Shown here: positions 32,722-41,794 of the stretch, in pieces
Numbering within the stretch: position 1 is the first letter of the stretch
Layout: every line of letters begins with the position of its first letter
Source of the DNA: Pseudomonadota bacterium
GTDB lineage: Bacteria; Pseudomonadota; Alphaproteobacteria; Kiloniellales; JACOMY01
Assembly (NCBI GenBank): GCA_029781795.1
Contig: JAKOWB010000411.1
Coordinates: 1 to 64,000 of the forward strand
Direction of reading: 5' to 3'
DNA: 64,000 nt
Made by a program: the position numbers and the translations under genes
The notes under the pieces: generated by a model
What the model was told of the DNA's origin: nothing
Databases searched by the model: none
Seen by the model: the letters and a program-made list of their open reading frames with translations, nothing else

Positions 32722-35700
32722 ATGCGTATTCTCGGACTTGACCTCGGCACGACATCGGTCGGATTTGCACTCATCGACTACGAACCCCAGCGGGAGTCGG
32801 GCTCCATTGTCCGTATGGGCGTTCGCATCTTCCCTGAAGGCGTAGCGCCGGGCACCAGTGGCAAGGTGCGCGAGTCGAGGAACGCCAAGCGACGCAGCGC
32901 GCGCCTGATGCGCCGACAGCTGCGGCGGCGGCGCTGGCGGCGGCGCGAACTGGGTGCGCTGCTGCACGACGCCGGCCTGCTACCGGCCTACGGCACCCAG
33001 GAATGGCACCGCGCGATGCGGCAAGACCCCTACGAGCTGCGGCAGGCGGGGCTTGAACGCGCGCTTGCCGCGCCGGAGCTAGGCAGAGCCATCTATCACC
33101 TGCACAAGCGCCGCGGCTTTGCCGGCGGGCGCCTTTCCGATGGAGCGGACACCCCAGGCGCCGCCGCGCCGGAGGCCGGCGAAGATGTGGGCTTGATCAA
33201 GCAAGAGATCGCCGACCTCCGCAAACAGGTTGGCAGCAGCACCCTCGGTGCCTGGCTGGCAGGACAGGACAGGAAGCGCGGCCGGCACCTCGGGCGCGAC
33301 CAGGTTGAGGCCGAGTTCGAAGGCTTGGTGGAGCATCAGGCCGCCCATCACCCCGAGCTTCTCACGGCGCCGTTCCGCGCGCGGCTGCGGGAGACGCTGT
33401 TCGAGCAGCGTCCGACCTTCTGGCGGCGCAAGACACTGGGCCGGTGCCCTCTCATGCCGGCCGAGAAGCTCTGCGCCAAGGGGTCCTGGATCGGCCGGCA
33501 GTTCGTCGCGCTGGAGCATCTGAACAAGCTGCGCCTCATCGGTCATAACGCGCGGCCGCTCGACGATACCGAGCGCGGCATCATCTACGGACTGCTGATG
33601 CGCCAGCGCAGCGTCACCTTCGGCGGCATCCGCAAGGCGCTGAGAGCCTATTGGCGCGCCAACGGCTGGCCCAAGGACACGGCCTTCAACCTGGAACGCG
33701 AGGACAAGGCCCTGCCGGGCAACGGGCTGGAAGCGAGGCTCCACGAGATCTTCGGCGATGGCTGGGAGACAACGCCGCACCGGAATGCGATCCGCGACAG
33801 CCTGGCGGAACGCCTGTTCGCGGCGGACTACCGCGAAGCGCCCGGCGGGCAGCGCATCGAGATTCGCTCGGCTACAGACAGCGCATCTGCGCGTCGCCGT
33901 CTGGCAACGGAGTTTGCCGCGGATTGGCAGCTCGACGACGAGCGGGCTGCGGCCCTGGCGGCCCTGGAATTGCCGTCAGGATGGCTGCGCTACTCCGCCA
34001 AGGCCGTAGCGCGGATGCTGGTGGAAATGGAGCGGGGTGTCGGGGTCGGCGAGCTCCTCATGTCGCCGGCTTGGGAGTCGTGGCGCGAGGAGACCTTTCC
34101 CGACCGCGAGCGGCCCACCGGAGAAATTCTCGACCGGTTGCCGAGCGAGCCGGCGGCGCTTGGCGACCTGCGCAATCCGACCGTCAACCGAACGCTCAAC
34201 GAGATGCGGAAGGTCGTGAACAATCTCATCGCGGTCCACGGCAAGCCCGACTTGATCCGCGTCGAGCTCGCCCGCGATCTGCGCAAGTCGGGCAAGCGAC
34301 GAGCCGAGATGGAACGCGAGATGGCCGAGCGCGAACGCCAGCGCAAGAAGGCGGCGGCGAACCTGCGGGAGAACGGGCTGGAAAGCCCCTCTCGAGGCGA
34401 CATCGAGAAATGGCTGCTGTGGAAGGAGTGCAACGAGACCTGCCCCTACACCGGCCGCAAGATCGGCTTCCGCGATCTCTTCTTCGACGGCCTCTACCAG
34501 GTCGAGCACATCTTTCCGCGCTCCCGGACGCTCGACAACTCCTTCGCCAACAAGACGCTCTGCTACGTCGAGGTGAACCGCGAGAAGGGCGAACGCTCGC
34601 CGCATGAGGCCTTCGGCGGGGACCAGACCCGCTGGGATGCGATACGGAACGCGCTGGAGTCCGCCCGCTTGCCGGACCGCAAGGTCCAGCGCTTCCTCAA
34701 GGAGAACTATTCGCAGCTCGCCGACGGTGAGGACTTCGCGGAACGGCAGCTTCGCGATACCGCCTATGCGGCGCGTCATGCGCGCGACTTCCTGCGCAAG
34801 CTCTATCCCGATGTTGGCGCCTCCGCGCCGGAAGTCGAAACCTGCAACGGCTCGATCACCGCCGAATTGCGCCGGCAATGGGGCCTTGAGTCCCTCCTGG
34901 CGGTGGACGGCGAGCGCGGCAAGAACCGCGCAGACCATCGCCATCACGCTGTCGACGCGCTGGCCGTCGCACTGACCAGCCGCGCGGCGGTCAAGCGACT
35001 CGCCGATTGGCACGCCGCGGATCGCCAGGGCCGCAGGCCGTCGTTCGATCCGCCGTGGCAAGGGCTGCTAAGCGAAGCCAAAGAGGTCCTCTCGCAGGTC
35101 ATAGTCTCTCACCGCTCACGGCGAAAGGTGTCTGGACCTTTGCACGCGGAAACGCGGATGGGAGACACTTGCCAGGAAATCACCGTGGGCGGCATCGCCT
35201 ATCGCTACTACGCGACCCGGAAATCACTCGTCGGGATCGGCAAGGACCTGATCGAGTCAATCGCCGACGCGGAGACTCGGAGATTGGTGCAGGCACACAT
35301 CGCCGCGCGCGGCGGCGATCCGAAGAAGGCTTTCCCGCCATTTCCAAGACGTTCGAAGAACGGCATCGACGGCGCCGGTCCGGAGATTCGCCGCGTGCGC
35401 GTCTGGGTCAAGCAGCAGCCCCGGCTGATGGTGCCTCTGAACGCCGCTACGCGAGCCTTTGCCGACCCCAGTGCCAATCACCACATGGCGATCTTCCGCG
35501 ACCCGGCGGGCAAGGTCTCATTCGAGATCGTGAGTCTCCACGAAGCGAGCCAGCGTCTGCGTCGCGGTGAACCAGTGGTCCGGCGCCAGGCAGCATCCGG
35601 GAACGCTCGCTTCGTGATGAGCCTGGGACCCGGCGACATGTTGGCGTTTCCAGAGGACGGGCAGCGCTGGGCATATCGTGTCGTGACCGGAGTCTGGGCT

Positions 35701-35841
35701 AACGGACAGGTCGTCCTCGCCGATCACACATCTGCGGATAGCGCTGTATGGCGGCGACCGGCGCCAGGTCCAATTCTTGCGGCGGGCGCGAAGAAGGTGC
35801 TCGTTGACCCAATCGGTCGTTGGCGCGATGCGAGCGACTGA
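32722..35841 (+). CDS. cas9: CRISPR-associated endonuclease Cas9, type II-C
   Basis: A 1039-residue compact Cas9. RuvC-I: MRILGLDLGTTSVG with catalytic D7. An Arg-rich bridge helix (about 50-78) follows, then the REC lobe. RuvC-II: IRVELAR with E515. HNH: VEHIFPRSR with H596 and the NKTLC motif. RuvC-III: HHAVDALA with H742 and D745. The last 270 residues form the wedge/PAM-interacting part. All catalytic residues are present, so it should be active. Length and tracrRNA/repeat type resemble Parvibaculum-like II-C enzymes. Followed after 3 bases by cas1; no csn2 or cas4 exists, which defines II-C. The SD before the ATG is weak. Confidence 0.97.
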   Translation: MRILGLDLGTTSVGFALIDYEPQRESGSIVRMGVRIFPEGVAPGTSGKVRESRNAKRRSARLMRRQLRRRRWRRRELGALLHDAGLLPAYGTQEWHRAMRQDPYELRQAGLERALAAPELGRAIYHLHKRRGFAGGRLSDGADTPGAAAPEAGEDVGLIKQEIADLRKQVGSSTLGAWLAGQDRKRGRHLGRDQVEAEFEGLVEHQAAHHPELLTAPFRARLRETLFEQRPTFWRRKTLGRCPLMPAEKLCAKGSWIGRQFVALEHLNKLRLIGHNARPLDDTERGIIYGLLMRQRSVTFGGIRKALRAYWRANGWPKDTAFNLEREDKALPGNGLEARLHEIFGDGWETTPHRNAIRDSLAERLFAADYREAPGGQRIEIRSATDSASARRRLATEFAADWQLDDERAAALAALELPSGWLRYSAKAVARMLVEMERGVGVGELLMSPAWESWREETFPDRERPTGEILDRLPSEPAALGDLRNPTVNRTLNEMRKVVNNLIAVHGKPDLIRVELARDLRKSGKRRAEMEREMAERERQRKKAAANLRENGLESPSRGDIEKWLLWKECNETCPYTGRKIGFRDLFFDGLYQVEHIFPRSRTLDNSFANKTLCYVEVNREKGERSPHEAFGGDQTRWDAIRNALESARLPDRKVQRFLKENYSQLADGEDFAERQLRDTAYAARHARDFLRKLYPDVGASAPEVETCNGSITAELRRQWGLESLLAVDGERGKNRADHRHHAVDALAVALTSRAAVKRLADWHAADRQGRRPSFDPPWQGLLSEAKEVLSQVIVSHRSRRKVSGPLHAETRMGDTCQEITVGGIAYRYYATRKSLVGIGKDLIESIADAETRRLVQAHIAARGGDPKKAFPPFPRRSKNGIDGAGPEIRRVRVWVKQQPRLMVPLNAATRAFADPSANHHMAIFRDPAGKVSFEIVSLHEASQRLRRGEPVVRRQAASGNARFVMSLGPGDMLAFPEDGQRWAYRVVTGVWANGQVVLADHTSADSAVWRRPAPGPILAAGAKKVLVDPIGRWRDASD

Positions 35842-35844
35842 CCC

Positions 35845-36765
35845 ATGCTCAAGAAGGTCATCGATATCTCCAGCGGTCCGAGCCACCTTTCGCTCGCCAA
35901 TCGCCAACTCGTGATCGAGCGGGCGGAGCAGGAGACGCGCACCCTGCCGATCGAGGACCTGGGTGTCGTCCTGCTAGATCATCCGGCCATCACCTGCACC
36001 CAGGGTCTGCTCGCAGCATTGCTGGAGTCCGGCGCGGCAGTTGTCGTCTGCGGCGGCAATCACATGCCCGCCGGGCTGCTACTGCCCTTCGCCGGCCACT
36101 CGACACAGGGCGAACGCCTGCGCGCGCAGGCCGCCGCCGGTCAACCGCTGGTCAAGCGTCTGTGGCAACTGCTCGTGGCCTGCAAGCTGCGGCAGCAGGC
36201 GGCGGTGCTGCGCGACGCGACCGGCGGCGACGAAGGGATCGCGGCGATGGCCGCGCGCGTGCGCTCCGGTGACCCGGAGAACCTGGAGGCGCAGGGCGCG
36301 CAGCGCTACTGGCCCGCCCTGCTGGGCCGCGACTTCCGGCGGGATCGGTCCGGCGATGCCCCCAACGCCCTGCTGAACTATGGCTATGCCGTGCTGCGCG
36401 CCGCGGTCGGGCGGGCCCTGGTGGCCAGCGGCCTCTATCCGGGGCTCGGCATCCATCACCGCAATCGCGCCAATGCTTTCGCGCTTGCCGACGACGTGGT
36501 CGAACCCTATCGCCCCTTCGTCGACTGGCGCGTGCGACGGTTGCGGGACGGCGACGGCCGCTGGCCGGACATCGGGCCGGCGGTCAAGCGGTCTCTGCTG
36601 TCGGTGCTGAACGAGACCGTCCTGGTGGAGGAGCGGCGCTCGCCGCTGCTGCTGGCGATCCAGAGCACGGCAGCCTCGCTCGCCAAGGCCTTCATGACCG
36701 GTGCTCCGGGTCTGGCACTTCCACAGGGTCTGCCCCTGCGCGACGATGACGTCGGACCTGACTAG
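35845..36765 (+). CDS. cas1: CRISPR integrase Cas1
   Basis: A 306-residue type II Cas1. The N-terminal beta domain begins KKVIDISSGPSHLSLANRQL. The C-terminal helical domain has the metal-binding residues: Glu in NLEAQGAQRYWPALLG, His in GLGIHHRNRANAFALADD, and the downstream Asp/Glu of DVVEPYRPFVDW. With Cas2 it inserts new spacers. Overlaps cas2 by 20 bases. Confidence 0.95.
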   Translation: MLKKVIDISSGPSHLSLANRQLVIERAEQETRTLPIEDLGVVLLDHPAITCTQGLLAALLESGAAVVVCGGNHMPAGLLLPFAGHSTQGERLRAQAAAGQPLVKRLWQLLVACKLRQQAAVLRDATGGDEGIAAMAARVRSGDPENLEAQGAQRYWPALLGRDFRRDRSGDAPNALLNYGYAVLRAAVGRALVASGLYPGLGIHHRNRANAFALADDVVEPYRPFVDWRVRRLRDGDGRWPDIGPAVKRSLLSVLNETVLVEERRSPLLLAIQSTAASLAKAFMTGAPGLALPQGLPLRDDDVGPD

Positions 36766-37090
36766 TCCGCTGGGCCTGCGCAGCGTGTGGGTCATCGCCC
36801 TCTTCGACCTGCCGACCGACACGCCGGAGCTTCGGCGCGCCTATGCGCGGTTCCGCAAGTCACTGCTGGAAGACGGCTTCACCATGATGCAATACTCCGT
36901 CTATCAGCGGCATTGTGCCTCGATGGAGAACGCCGAGGTGCACATGAAGCGCATGGGCGCGGCGGTGCCGGCGAAGGGCGAGGTCAGGTTCCTTGTCATC
37001 ACCGACAAGCAGTTCAGCAAGATCGTCACTTTCTGGGGGAAACGCCGGCAAGCACCCCAGAGCACACCGGCGCAGCTCGAGTTTTTCTGA
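36746..37090 (+). CDS. cas2: CRISPR adaptation protein Cas2
   Basis: A 114-residue Cas2 with a ferredoxin-like fold: WVIALFDLPTDTPELRRAYARF is the family start with its conserved Asp, then MMQYSVYQRH and VRFLVITDKQFSKI. I choose the ATG at 36746 because it yields the family length. The reading frame overlaps the end of cas1, implying coupled translation. No strong ribosome site. Confidence 0.95.
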   Translation: MTSDLTSPLGLRSVWVIALFDLPTDTPELRRAYARFRKSLLEDGFTMMQYSVYQRHCASMENAEVHMKRMGAAVPAKGEVRFLVITDKQFSKIVTFWGKRRQAPQSTPAQLEFF

Positions 37091-37138
37091 GCCGCGCCGG
37101 GTGATTTCTCTTCTCAATCGGGCACTTGCACCAAGGCT

Positions 37139-38096
37139 ACCCTAGCAAATCCGAGATTGGCCGCGAACCGCAGCCTGTCCCGCGATCGGCTGCGGCGCTT
37201 CGAGACCCTAGCAAATCCGAGATTGGCCGCGAACCGCAGCCCGGCGACGGGTGTCTGTCAACACGGGGTGACCCTAGCAAATCCGAGATTGGCCGCGAAC
37301 CGCAGCCTTGACCTGGCGACAGGCCGCTACGTCTCAACCCTAGCAAATCCGAGATTGGCCGCGAACCGCAGCCGGGACGGGGGCACCTTCGATCAGGCGG
37401 TGACCCTAGCAAATCCGAGATTGGCCGCGAACCGCAGCGCGAGTTGCGTGATCTTGCCCTCGTCCAGGACCCTAGCAAATCCGAGATTGGCCGCGAACCG
37501 CAGCCCAGAGGCCATGAAGGTGATCGAGGAATGAACCCTAGCAAATCCGAGATTGGCCGCGAACCGCAGCCGGGCGGCCACCCTTCCCCGCTGCCGGGCG
37601 ACCCTAGCAAATCCGAGATTGGCCGCGAACCGCAGCCAAACGCCTCGGGGGGCCTGGACGGAGTGACCCGAGCAAATCCGAGATTGGCCGCGAACCGCAG
37701 CGGCACGGTCCTGGGCATGGCCTGGGGGTTGGACCCTAGCAAATCCGAGATTGGCCGCGAACCGCAGCGGCACCAGCGGCTCTACCCTGACCGTATCTAC
37801 CCTAGCAAATCCGAGATTGGCCGCGAACCGCAGCCTATGGGCCGAGCATGTCGGCCAGGAAAGACCCTAGCAAATCCGAGATTGGCCGCGAACCGCAGCC
37901 AGGCAGAGCGCGATGACGACATTGCCGAGACCCTAGCAAATCCGAGATTGGCCGCGAACCGCAGCAAAGACCGCAGCCGATCAATCGCCGCCAGAACCCT
38001 AGCAAATCCGAGATTGGCCGCGAACCGCAGCGCCTCCCGAGGGCGCGGATGGCTTCTGCGACCCTAGCAAATCCGAGATTGGCCGCGAACCGCAGC
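37139..38096 (-). CRISPR. CRISPR array, 15 repeats of 36 bp, 14 spacers
   Basis: Fifteen repeats (plus strand begins ACCCTAGCAAATCCGAG and ends CGCGAACCGCAGC) are separated by spacers of 29-31 bases, mostly 30. Repeat starts: 37139, 37205, 37271, 37337, 37403, 37469, 37535, 37601, 37666, 37733, 37799, 37864, 37930, 37996, 38061. Only repeat 9 (37666) differs, with T to G at its fifth base. The tracrRNA anti-repeat sense implies that crRNA is read from the minus strand (repeat 5' GCTGCGG...TTTGCTAGGGT), towards cas2. The end TTGCTAGGGT resembles the extended -10 (TGCTA..) embedded in other II-C repeats, so each unit may have its own promoter. End repeats on both sides are intact. Confidence 0.98.
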
Positions 38097-38199
38097 GGGG
38101 CGTGTTGACCGTGCCACCAGCCGTGACTGAAAGAACGGCGATGTCGGCGAAGCCGCAACGGTTGCTGCCAAGCCCCCCCCCCGCAAGCCGCTCACAGCA
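38097..38199 (-). promoter_or_regulatory. Array-flanking region (putative leader)
   Basis: One hundred and three bases between the last repeat and the DUF6134 stop. If crRNA is on the minus strand this is the leader side. No clear promoter is seen. It contains a run of ten C (38173-38182). Confidence 0.35.
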
Positions 38200-38862
38200 T
38201 CAGCCCGGAAGCGCCTTGAGTCGGAAGGTCACGATCTCGTCGCCGCCGCGGTGGAGCTGCATCATCAGCAGGCGCCCCTGGTCGTCGAACCAGAAGCTGC
38301 GGCGCTCGTCGCCGGTCATCTCGAAGCGGTTGGCCTTCAGGCGCTGGCCGCCGACCACGACTTCCTCCACGCCGGCGCTGGCGAAGGCGACCTTCAGCAG
38401 CGTGCCGTCCTCGGTCGAGAAGAGCCGTGTCTGCTCCACCAGCATGGGATTCCAGAAGTGGGTGGAGAGCGTGTCGGCCGGCAGTTCGCTGATCTTGCCG
38501 TCGTTGTCGATCACCAGCCGGTCGCCCTGGCGCGTCGCCGTCAGCTTCGTCACCTCGTCGCCGTAGTCGCTGACCCGGCTGTAGGACTGCATGTCGGTGC
38601 CCTGCCAGAGCTCCTCGATGCGCGTGTCCTCGCGATAGACCGTGACGAAGAGGCGCTCGACCTTCAGGCGGCGGTCGTCGCTGACGTGGCGCGTCTCGCC
38701 ATCGGTCTGGATGGTGATGGTCTGGGTGCCGAGCTTGCCATGCTCGCTGTGCTCGATGGTGTAGGCATAGGTGCCGTCGGGCGGCCCCCAGGGCGTGGAG
38801 GCGCGGGCGGCAAGGTGCGGCAGGCCCAGCAGCAGGCCGACGCAGAGGACAAGACGCAGCAT
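38200..38862 (-). CDS. DUF6134-like exported protein
   Basis: A 220-residue secreted protein with a signal peptide (MLRLVLCVGLLLGLPHLAARAS). The mature part is a series of beta strands (GTYAYTIEHSEHGKLGTQTITIQ, split here, then RQGDRLVIDNDGK and RSFWFDDQGRLLMMQL) typical of the DUF6134 family. No enzymatic motif. The gene ends beside the CRISPR array, so read-through from it would give transcripts in the crRNA sense. Confidence 0.65.
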   Translation of the reverse strand: MLRLVLCVGLLLGLPHLAARASTPWGPPDGTYAYTIEHSEHGKLGTQTITIQTDGETRHVSDDRRLKVERLFVTVYREDTRIEELWQGTDMQSYSRVSDYGDEVTKLTATRQGDRLVIDNDGKISELPADTLSTHFWNPMLVEQTRLFSTEDGTLLKVAFASAGVEEVVVGGQRLKANRFEMTGDERRSFWFDDQGRLLMMQLHRGGDEIVTFRLKALPG

Positions 38863-38952
38863 GAGGCCCCCTCTCGAACGCCAGGGTCGGCGCGCCGTCC
38901 CCGTCCCTGCGGCGCGCCAGCCGGGGCTAGATGCCCATTGGAGGGGGAAAAA

Positions 38953-40326
38953 TCAACCCTTGGAGACCCTTGCCGTCAGGTCATAGGCCTCGGCGCCGGT
39001 GATCTCGGCGGTGACGATGTCGCCGGGCTTGAGGCCCGCGGCGCCGGTCAGCTTCACCACGCCGTCGATCTCCGGCGCGTCGAACTGGCTGCGCGCGGCG
39101 GCGGTGTCGCCCTCCACCTGGTCCAGGATCACCGGCAGGCGGCGGCCGACCCTGGCCTTGAGCCGCGCCGCGCTGATCGCCTGCTGCGCCTGCATGAAGC
39201 GGTGCCAGCGCTCCTCCTTCACCGCCTCGGGCACGGCGCCGGGCAGGGCGTTGGCGGCGGCCCCTGCCACCGCCTCGTACTTGAAGCAGCCGACGCGGTC
39301 GAGCTGCGCCTCTTCCAACCAGTCGAGCAGGAACTGGAAGTCCTCTTCGCTTTCGCCGGGAAAGCCGACGATGAAGGTGGAGCGGATCGCCAGGTCCGGC
39401 ACCTGGCGACGCCAGGCGGCCAGGCGCTCCAGCACCCGCCCCTGGTGGGCCGGGCGGCGCATGGCCTTCAGCACCCGGGGGCTGGCGTGCTGGAAGGGGA
39501 TGTCGAGGTAGGGCAGCACCCGGCCCTCGGCCATCAGCGGGATGACCTGGTCGACGTGCGGGTAGGGATAGACGTAGTGCAGCCTGACCCAGGCGCCAGT
39601 CTCGCCCAGCGCCCTGGCGAGGTCGAGGAAGCGGGTCTCCCAGGTGCGGCCCTTCCAGCTCTGCGGCGCGTACTTCAGGTCCAGGCCATAGGCGCTGGTG
39701 TCCTGCGAGATCACCAGCAGCTCCTTCACCCCGGCCGCGACCAGGCGCTCGGCCTCGGCCAGGACGTGGTGGATCGGCCGGCTGGCCAGGTCGCCGCGCA
39801 GGCTGGGGATGATGCAGAAGGAGCAGCGGTTGTTGCAGCCCTCGGAGATCTTCAGATAGGCGTAGTGCCGCGGCGTCAGGCGGATGCCCTGCGGCGGCAC
39901 CAGGTCGACGAAGGGCTCGTGCGCCGGCGGCAGGTGCTGGTGCACCGCCTCCATCACCTGCTCGTACTGGTGCGGCCCGGTGACGGCCAGGACCTCTGGA
40001 TGCTCGGCGCGGATGCGCTCGGCCTCGACGCCCAGGCAGCCGGTGACGATGACGCGGCCGTTCTCGGCGATGGCCTCGCCGATCGCCTCCAGCGACTCCT
40101 GCTTGGCGCTGTCCAGGAAGCCGCAGGTGTTCACCAGCACCACGTCGGCCTGCTCGTAGCTGCCGGTGACGGCATAGCCCTCGCTGCGCAGGCGGGTGAG
40201 GATCCGCTCGCTGTCGACCAGCGCCTTGGGGCAGCCGAGCGAGACGATGCCGACCCTGGGCTGCGCCTTGACGGCGCGCGGGGCGCGGGCGGGTGCCTTG
40301 CGGGCTCTGGTCGCAGGGGTGGGCAT
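38953..40326 (-). CDS. rimO: Ribosomal protein S12 methylthiotransferase RimO
   Basis: A 457-residue radical-SAM methylthiotransferase modifying Asp89 of ribosomal protein S12. The N-terminal UPF0004 domain has three cluster cysteines ([26 protein letters not shown]). The radical-SAM motif is [17 protein letters not shown], and a C-terminal TRAM domain follows. The N-terminus is extended by about 25 basic residues. [12 protein letters not shown] separates RimO from MiaB. Confidence 0.95.
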   Translation of the reverse strand: MPTPATRARKAPARAPRAVKAQPRVGIVSLGCPKALVDSERILTRLRSEGYAVTGSYEQADVVLVNTCGFLDSAKQESLEAIGEAIAENGRVIVTGCLGVEAERIRAEHPEVLAVTGPHQYEQVMEAVHQHLPPAHEPFVDLVPPQGIRLTPRHYAYLKISEGCNNRCSFCIIPSLRGDLASRPIHHVLAEAERLVAAGVKELLVISQDTSAYGLDLKYAPQSWKGRTWETRFLDLARALGETGAWVRLHYVYPYPHVDQVIPLMAEGRVLPYLDIPFQHASPRVLKAMRRPAHQGRVLERLAAWRRQVPDLAIRSTFIVGFPGESEEDFQFLLDWLEEAQLDRVGCFKYEAVAGAAANALPGAVPEAVKEERWHRFMQAQQAISAARLKARVGRRLPVILDQVEGDTAAARSQFDAPEIDGVVKLTGAAGLKPGDIVTAEITGAEAYDLTARVSKG

Positions 40327-40456
40327 GAGGGCGCGGGGTCTAGCACAGGGAACGCCACAGGTACATGGGGCGGCCGCCGGGGCCCCGGCTTCGCAGGGCT
40401 GTCCTGCGCCGCCGCGCTACCGGCCCCGGCGGCGGCGCCCCATACTGAGGTCCGTC

Positions 40457-41794
40457 ATGTCACCGCCCCCGTCCCCCCGCCTTACCCAGGACATCCTCCA
40501 GCGCGGCTACGAGCGGCTGCACGTCGGCCTCTTCGACCTGGACGGCGGCCTGCGCGAGCGGCGCATCGACACGCGGCGCCTGGAGCAGGTCTTCGGTCCC
40601 GGCGGGACCTTCTGCAACGTGGTGCCGCAGTGGGACGTCGCCGACAGCGTCTATGGCCCCGGCCCCTTCGTCGGCGAGGCGGCGGTGCCGGACCCGGGTT
40701 CGCTCCGCCCCTGGCCCTTCGAGCCCAAGGCCGGCCTGCTGCTGGCGGAGTTCGCCGGCCCGCAGCGCGATCTACAGCCGCGCCGCCTGCTGGCCGCCCA
40801 GGTGGAACGCGCGGCGCGCCTGGGCTTCGAGGCCCAGGCGGCCTTCGAGTTCGAGTGGCTGGTCTTCGCCGAGACGGCCGAGAGCCTGCGCGCCAAGGCC
40901 TTCGCCCAGCTCACCCCCTGGGCGCCGGACAACCGCTGCTGGGACGGCGTCAGCGCCGCGACCCACGGCACCCTGGTCGCCGACCTGGACCGCCTGCTGG
41001 GCGAAGGCCGCATCGGCCTCACCGGCCTTGGCATGGAGCTGGGCGCCGGCTGCCTGGAGGTGACCCTGGCGCACACCCGGCCGGTGGCCGCGGCCGACGA
41101 GGCCGCTCTGTTCAAGCTCTACACCAAGGCCTTCTTCCGCCAGCGCGGCCTTGCCGCCTGCTTCATGGCGCAGCCCGACGCCGCGGCGCCGGGTCTCTCC
41201 GGCCACATTCACCTCTCGCTGTCCAAGGCCGACGGCACGCCGGCCTTTCACGATCCGGCCGCGCCGGACGGCGCCAGCGCCACGCTGCGGCATTTCGCCG
41301 GCGGCGTGCTGGCGCTGCTGCCCGAGCTGGCGGTGCTGGCCCTGCCGACGGTCAATTCCTGGCGCCGGCTCAGCCCCGGCAACTGGGCGCCGCGCACCGC
41401 CACCTGGTCGTTCGAGAACTACTCCACGGCAATCCGCGCGGTGACCGCGACGCCTGCCGCGGCGCGGCTGGAGTTCCGCCTGCCCGGCGCCGACGTGAAC
41501 CCGCACCTTGGCCTCGCGCTCTTCCTTGCCGCCGGCCTCACCGGCATCGAGGAGGCGATCGAGCCGCCGCCGCCGGTCACCGGCGACGGCCGCACCGAGA
41601 TGCCGCCCGGCACGCCGGCCCTGCCGCGCGACCTGTGGGAGGCCGCGGCCGCCTTCGCCGCCAGCCCGCGCGCCGCCGCCCTGTTCGGCGCCGCCTTCGT
41701 CGAGCGCTATGCCCTGTCGCGCCGGCACGAGGTGCTGGCCCTGGCCCGCGCCGTCAGCGGCGCCGAGAAGGCGCGCTATTTCGAGTCGCTCTGA
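40457..41794 (+). CDS. Glutamine synthetase family protein
   Basis: A 445-residue glutamine synthetase-fold ligase: FEFEWLVF carries metal Glu residues, GHIHLSLS matches the GS ATP/metal motif, NSWRRLSPGNWAPRTATW is the Asn/Arg substrate region, and RLEFRLPGADVNPHLGLAL is the C-terminal motif. The shorter length and divergent sequence fit the GlnA-like group acting on polyamines or other amines rather than nitrogen-assimilating GlnA. Its stop overlaps the start of the MFS transporter (ATGA), which suggests uptake or efflux of its substrate. Confidence 0.82.
   Translation: MSPPPSPRLTQDILQRGYERLHVGLFDLDGGLRERRIDTRRLEQVFGPGGTFCNVVPQWDVADSVYGPGPFVGEAAVPDPGSLRPWPFEPKAGLLLAEFAGPQRDLQPRRLLAAQVERAARLGFEAQAAFEFEWLVFAETAESLRAKAFAQLTPWAPDNRCWDGVSAATHGTLVADLDRLLGEGRIGLTGLGMELGAGCLEVTLAHTRPVAAADEAALFKLYTKAFFRQRGLAACFMAQPDAAAPGLSGHIHLSLSKADGTPAFHDPAAPDGASATLRHFAGGVLALLPELAVLALPTVNSWRRLSPGNWAPRTATWSFENYSTAIRAVTATPAAARLEFRLPGADVNPHLGLALFLAAGLTGIEEAIEPPPPVTGDGRTEMPPGTPALPRDLWEAAAAFAASPRAAALFGAAFVERYALSRRHEVLALARAVSGAEKARYFESL

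Noticed and set aside
36746-37138. csn2 or cas4 downstream of cas2
   Set aside because: cas2 ends at 37090 and the first repeat starts at 37139; there is no room for another cas gene, consistent with type II-C.
37126-38158. Open frames through the CRISPR array on both strands
   Set aside because: They are periodic translations of the repeat unit; the array explains them.
38173-38182. Run of ten C beside the array as a phase-variation tract
   Set aside because: It lies outside any reading frame or recognisable promoter, so no effect can be argued.
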